Of a stretch of DNA of 5,698 nt, positions 3,780 to 5,698 are shown in pieces (within the stretch, counting starts at the first letter, position 1; every line of letters begins with the position of its first letter). Source of the DNA: Candidatus Saccharimonadota bacterium (lineage in GTDB: Bacteria; Patescibacteriota; Saccharimonadia; Saccharimonadales; Saccharimonadaceae); contig UNSP01000025.1 in assembly GCA_900556355.1 (NCBI GenBank), positions 1 to 5,698 on the forward strand, in the 5' to 3' direction. The notes beneath the pieces are model-generated. The model had not been told where the DNA came from, did no database searches, and saw only the letters and a program-made list of their open reading frames with translations. A program made the position numbers and the translations under genes.

Positions 3780-5409
3780 GGAACAGATTATTTCTCAAGT
3801 AGTGAAGCAACTTTTTGATCAAGATATATCGGTACAATTGACGCGTCCTGATCCGAAGTTTGGTGACTTTGCTACAAATGTGGCGTTGCAATTGGCTAAG
3901 CCGCTAGGGAAGAATCCGCGTGAAATTGCGGAGATGATTGCTGAAAATCTGCGCAAGGAAGAGGAGTTTAGTGAAGTAAGTGTGGCTGGTCCAGGTTTTA
4001 TCAATGTAAAACTGAGCGATCAATCCGTTCTAAATTCTTTGAAAAAAGAGCCGACGACGAAGCGTGTCGGTCAGACGGTTGTAATTGAAACCAATTGCCC
4101 GAATCCATTTAAGGCTATGCATATCGGACACGCTTTGAATGCGATTTTGGCGGACACGATGGCTAATTTGTTGGCGGTTGATGGTGCAATTGTGCATCGA
4201 GTGAGTTATCACGGTGATGTCGGAACACATGTTGGTAAAAGTATGTGGGCGATTTTGCGTGAGATTGACGGCGATGTGAATAAATTGAACGAAATCCCAG
4301 CTGATAAGCGAAATGAATTTATGAGTCGTATGTACGTTGAAGGTGCGCGTGCGGCGAAAGAATCTCCAGAGGCGAAGGCAGAAATTGATGAACTAGCCAA
4401 GCAATCATTCGTCCTGGACGATCCGCTATATAAACAAGTTTACGAAATCTGTAAAAGTTGGAGTTTTGACGAAATTGACTCTAATGTTGGGCGACTTGGA
4501 AACGTGCCGATTGAGCGACGTTACGTTGAGAGCGAAACTGAAGAATTGGGAAAATCTTTGATTAAAGAGAAAACTCCAGAGGTGTTTACCAAATCTGACG
4601 GTGCGTATGTTTTTAAGGGTAGCAAATACGGCGCGTTTGATAACGTGTTTATTGGATCTCATGGCAATGGTCTTTATGGGGCGCATGATATGGGATTGAT
4701 TCAGTTGAAATATAAGGATTACCCAGATTTGGACTTATCGATTACAGTAAACGCCGAGGAGCAAGCAGCATATTTCCGTGGCGTGATTGCGGCTAGTGAA
4801 TTGTCGATTCCGGCTTTGAAGGGAAAATTGTTCAATTACGCGACTGGCTTTGTTAAATTGGCAACTGGAAAAATGAGTTCTCGAACGGGTGAGGTCGTTA
4901 CGATTGGCTGGCTGTTCGATGAGTTTAAGAAGGCAATTGAAAATGCTGGCGGCGAACCAACTGACGACGTGATCGCTGGCGCGCTTCGTTATCAATTCTT
5001 GAAAGTGAAGATCGGCGGCGACGTCATATTTGATATTAATGACGCGGTAAGTTTGACGGGAAACACGGGAAGCTATTTGCAATATGCGCATGCTCGAGCG
5101 CGGGGAATTTTAGCTAAATCCGATAAAGAAATCGCCTTTCCAACAGAGTTGTTTGACGAAGATAAGATGCTGGTCAGAAAGTTGAGTGAGTACGTGGACG
5201 TGGTTGACCGCGCCAAAGAAAGTTTGGAGCCTCATCACATTTGTACTTATCTGTTTGAGTTGGCTCAGGAATTCAATCGATATTACGAGAAAAATCAGGT
5301 TATTGGTAGTGACAAAGAGGCGCATCGTGTAGGAATCGTGGCAATTTACGCCGATATTCTTAAGGCTGGATTGGCTATTTTGGGAATCGTGGCACCAAAT
5401 AAGATATAA
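3778..5409 (+). CDS. argS: Arginyl-tRNA synthetase
   Basis: A complete 543-residue class I aminoacyl-tRNA synthetase that charges tRNA-Arg with arginine using ATP. The N-terminal ArgS domain is shown by DPKFGDFATNVALQLAKPLG (25-44) and VAGPGFINVKLS (69-80). The catalytic Rossmann fold has NCPNPFKAMHIGHALNA (106-122) with the HIGH signature at 115-118, and GKMSSRTGEV (364-373) as the KMSKS-type loop. GNTGSYLQYAHARARGI (428-444) is the typical entry to the anticodon-binding domain. The DALR-type end is YLFELAQEFNRYY (491-503) through LGIVAPNKI. The usual C-terminal Met is replaced by Ile. The length is slightly under the common 550-580 residues. The start is fixed by the N-terminal domain and a -10 box seven bases before the ATG; there is no Shine-Dalgarno. 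mscL follows 34 bases downstream and could be co-transcribed. The identification is firm. Confidence 0.97.
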   Translation: MEQIISQVVKQLFDQDISVQLTRPDPKFGDFATNVALQLAKPLGKNPREIAEMIAENLRKEEEFSEVSVAGPGFINVKLSDQSVLNSLKKEPTTKRVGQTVVIETNCPNPFKAMHIGHALNAILADTMANLLAVDGAIVHRVSYHGDVGTHVGKSMWAILREIDGDVNKLNEIPADKRNEFMSRMYVEGARAAKESPEAKAEIDELAKQSFVLDDPLYKQVYEICKSWSFDEIDSNVGRLGNVPIERRYVESETEELGKSLIKEKTPEVFTKSDGAYVFKGSKYGAFDNVFIGSHGNGLYGAHDMGLIQLKYKDYPDLDLSITVNAEEQAAYFRGVIAASELSIPALKGKLFNYATGFVKLATGKMSSRTGEVVTIGWLFDEFKKAIENAGGEPTDDVIAGALRYQFLKVKIGGDVIFDINDAVSLTGNTGSYLQYAHARARGILAKSDKEIAFPTELFDEDKMLVRKLSEYVDVVDRAKESLEPHHICTYLFELAQEFNRYYEKNQVIGSDKEAHRVGIVAIYADILKAGLAILGIVAPNKI

Positions 5410-5430
5410 AATTCAATTATAAATAGTAAA

Positions 5431-5435
5431 AGGAG
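5431..5435 (+). promoter_or_regulatory. Shine-Dalgarno of mscL
   Basis: AGGAG, within AAAAGGAGA, lies 8 bases before the ATG at 5444. It fixes that upstream start and therefore makes the Lys/Ala-rich N-terminal extension part of the protein. Confidence 0.8.
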
Positions 5436-5443
5436 AATTTATT

Positions 5444-5698
5444 ATGGTAAAACCCAGTGTCGACAAATCGGCTAAAAAGTTGGTTTCTAAGAGTGTAAAA
5501 GCCGCGGCGAAAGTTGCCGCCCTTAAAGAGAAGAAAATTGCGGGTACAGTGATAAAAGACACTCACATGGCTGGATTTGTTAATTTTATTCGCGAACAGG
5601 GCGTTGTCGGTATGGCGGTTGGTTTGGCAATCGGTACCGCAGTTGGTGATACTGTGAAAAAATTGGTAACAGCATTTATTGATCCGCTAGTGCAGCTG
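5444..5698 (+). CDS. mscL: Large-conductance mechanosensitive channel, 5' part with N-terminal extension
   Basis: The first 85 residues of an MscL-type channel, the homopentameric inner-membrane pore that opens under membrane tension to release solutes during hypo-osmotic shock. Residues 43-85 show the MscL start: an amphipathic N-terminal helix (AGFVNFIREQGVVG), then the Gly/Ala-rich pore-lining TM1 (MAVGLAIGTAVGDTVKKLVT), and the DPL following it, equivalent to the usual 'GxxixPpl' stretch. The periplasmic loop, TM2 and C-terminal helix lie beyond the window edge. Most MscL proteins begin about ten residues before TM1. Here about 42 extra residues precede this, rich in Lys and Ala (KSAKKLVSKSVKAAAKVAAL). 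The well-placed Shine-Dalgarno argues that they are translated. The gene may be transcribed with argS, as no strong promoter is visible in the 34-base gap. Confidence 0.85.
   Translation, partial: MVKPSVDKSAKKLVSKSVKAAAKVAALKEKKIAGTVIKDTHMAGFVNFIREQGVVGMAVGLAIGTAVGDTVKKLVTAFIDPLVQL

Noticed and set aside
4735..5091. 118-codon reverse-strand frame opposite argS
   Set aside because: It is antisense to conserved ArgS motifs (KMSSR and anticodon-domain entry). No promoter or family resemblance is seen, so it is a codon-bias shadow.
5405..5423. TATAAA sequences as a separate mscL promoter
   Set aside because: No acceptable -35 at 16-18 bases upstream of either copy. Co-transcription with argS is as likely.
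1..5698. UGA recoding as in Gracilibacteria/Absconditabacteria
   Set aside because: No recognised gene contains an in-frame TGA at a conserved position, and all genes close with TAA or TAG. The absence of TGA stops in seven genes is too small a sample to mean anything.

Overview
The window carries seven or eight tightly packed genes, all on the + strand, in AT-leaning DNA with short intergenic gaps. The gene style suggests a small-genome bacterium, and Candidatus Saccharibacteria (TM7/CPR) is my best guess: short versions of housekeeping proteins, tiny gaps and a stripped-down RNR. This is inference from style, not from a marker gene. No complete gene ends in TGA (five TAA, two TAG), and none of the recognised proteins needs an in-frame TGA, so nothing suggests recoding.

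Positions 1-2233 are a ribonucleotide reductase (RNR) operon. It holds the 3' end of nrdA (large subunit), a complete nrdB (radical-generating small subunit) with a strong Shine-Dalgarno, and a small FMN-binding split-barrel (PNPOx-like) gene. NrdB keeps all six metal ligands but has Phe where the radical Tyr should be, as in class Ic/Id enzymes. NrdA stops without the C-terminal cysteine pair that normally re-reduces the active site.

Positions 2226-2464 are the most interesting part. Two NrdR-box-like 16-mers start 32 bp apart, and the first lies in the spacer of a good promoter. They precede a 57-residue protein with an amphipathic helix, an Ala/Pro-rich linker and a C-terminus ending Cys-Asp-Gly-Cys-Glu. 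That end resembles the cysteine tail the local NrdA lacks. My hypothesis is that this small protein is a detached, trans-acting NrdA redox tail (a split RNR), co-regulated by NrdR.

Positions 2487-3477 hold a divergent PlsC-like acyltransferase with a consensus promoter. A perfect 8-bp inverted repeat fills the promoter spacer, and the start codon sits at the predicted transcription start (leaderless). Positions 3509-3732 hold a 52-residue acidic protein of unknown function with its own promoter and a palindrome on its -10 box. Positions 3742-5409 hold argS (arginyl-tRNA synthetase), also apparently leaderless. From 5444 to the window end is the start of an MscL mechanosensitive channel with a Lys/Ala-rich N-terminal extension. 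No tRNA, rRNA, CRISPR array, mobile element or convincing intrinsic terminator was seen, and no gap exceeds about 100 bases.
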